Shown here piece after piece: positions 63,719-64,000 of a stretch of DNA of 64,000 nt. The translations under genes and the position numbers were made by a program. Location: positions 58,679-122,678 of the forward strand of contig NZ_NWUW01000015.1 in the NCBI RefSeq assembly GCF_002746455.1. The letters run 5' to 3'. The DNA is from Bacillus fungorum. GTDB taxonomy: Bacteria > Bacillota > Bacilli > Bacillales > Bacillaceae_G. The first letter of the stretch is position 1; each line of letters starts with the position of its first letter. The notes beneath the pieces are model-generated. The model saw nothing but the letters and a program-made list of their open reading frames with translations. It did no database searches and was not told the origin of the DNA.

Positions 63719-63796
63719 TTTATTACTAATTTGAACAATAACATTTCAACGCTCACGATAAATAATTTGCTTCCCTTGTATACCGTTTTATTTAAT

Positions 63797-64000
63797 GAGG
63801 TTGTCCCAAAAGGTCGTTAAAAACGAACTTTTGGAGACAACTTCTTATATTTTACCTTTATATGGATAAAAACCCCGATCATAAGTAGAAAACCAATAGG
63901 TTTTCTATTTATGATCGGGGTTTTTCGCTTTTGATTGAGCTGTTGTTGTCCATTTCCGTAAATTATGGGCAACACAAATAAGACCCCATTCCAATCTGTT
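63797..64000 (-). mobile_element. IS1182-like insertion sequence, left end (continues beyond window)
   Basis: The terminal sequence GAGGTTGTCCCAAAAGG at 63797 begins an imperfect terminal/subterminal palindrome reaching 63841. A transposase frame enters from the right edge on the minus strand and ends at 63905 with WGLICVAHNLRKWTTTAQSK, the C-terminus typical of IS1182-family transposases. A strong hairpin at 63868-63925 (CCCCGATCATA stem) lies around the stop codon. Only the last 31 residues are in the window, so family assignment is probable, not certain. Confidence 0.75.

Overview
The window is a low-GC, densely coded chromosomal segment of a Bacillus cereus group member (cereus, thuringiensis, anthracis or a close relative). 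The evidence is a class A beta-lactamase of the Bla1 type, an adjacent sigP-rsiP pair, an alpha/beta-type SASP, a PagR-like ArsR regulator, SatA, a SpoIISA toxin with two small partners, an SLH-domain protein and an HBL-type toxin fragment. No tRNA, rRNA, CRISPR array or prophage was seen.

Layout. 1-15.8 kb is an accessory, partly decaying stretch: an aldo/keto reductase, a group II PLP decarboxylase followed by an N-acetyltransferase, SatA, spore/exosporium-like small proteins, several microproteins with good ribosome-binding sites, an SLH protein, secreted proteins, and remnants (asparagine synthetase C-terminus, two truncated unknown genes, an HBL-toxin C-terminus). 16-29.6 kb is a beta-lactam response island: bla1, a class B PBP, a divergent class B PBP, rsiP, sigP, a lipoprotein PBP3-like PBP and a D,D-carboxypeptidase, with an SGNH hydrolase and an acyltransferase interleaved. 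Five copies of one ECF-type promoter (GGAAC, 17-18 bp, TGTCTA) lie upstream of bla1, the 710-aa PBP, sigP, the PBP3-like gene and the carboxypeptidase. They make a coherent predicted SigP regulon. The divergent PBP at 19688 has no such site.

29.8-39.4 kb carries a Vat-like acetyltransferase, a secreted protein, two tandem hydrophobic microproteins, a dipeptidase, the three-gene spoIIS toxin-antitoxin locus, gpmA, and a MarR gene divergent from a thiamine-diphosphate keto-acid decarboxylase. 39.5-44.6 kb is a TetR-controlled export operon (MFS, FtsX-type permease, ABC ATPase) with two matching palindromic operators. 44.8-51.5 kb has a DEAD-box helicase, small genes of unknown role, an MBL hydrolase, a truncated threonine dehydratase, a GNAT-aminotransferase fusion and plsY.

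51.6-57.4 kb looks like an amino-sugar or cell-wall sugar uptake and recycling cluster: PTS EIIB and EIIC, a small membrane protein, AnmK and a GlcNAc-kinase-like protein in one operon, divergent from a secreted YngK-like glycosidase, with twin palindromes (TGAAA-N5-TTTCA) between them. 57.5-63.0 kb has a TelA pair, an O-methyltransferase, a frameshifted SigJ-like sigma gene and a phytoene-desaturase-like oxidoreductase. The right edge enters an IS1182-like insertion sequence.

Most familiar genes are standard. The parts most worth following up are the SigP promoter set, the unrecognised tandem microproteins at 8.7 kb and 31.7 kb, and the operator pair at 55.7 kb.
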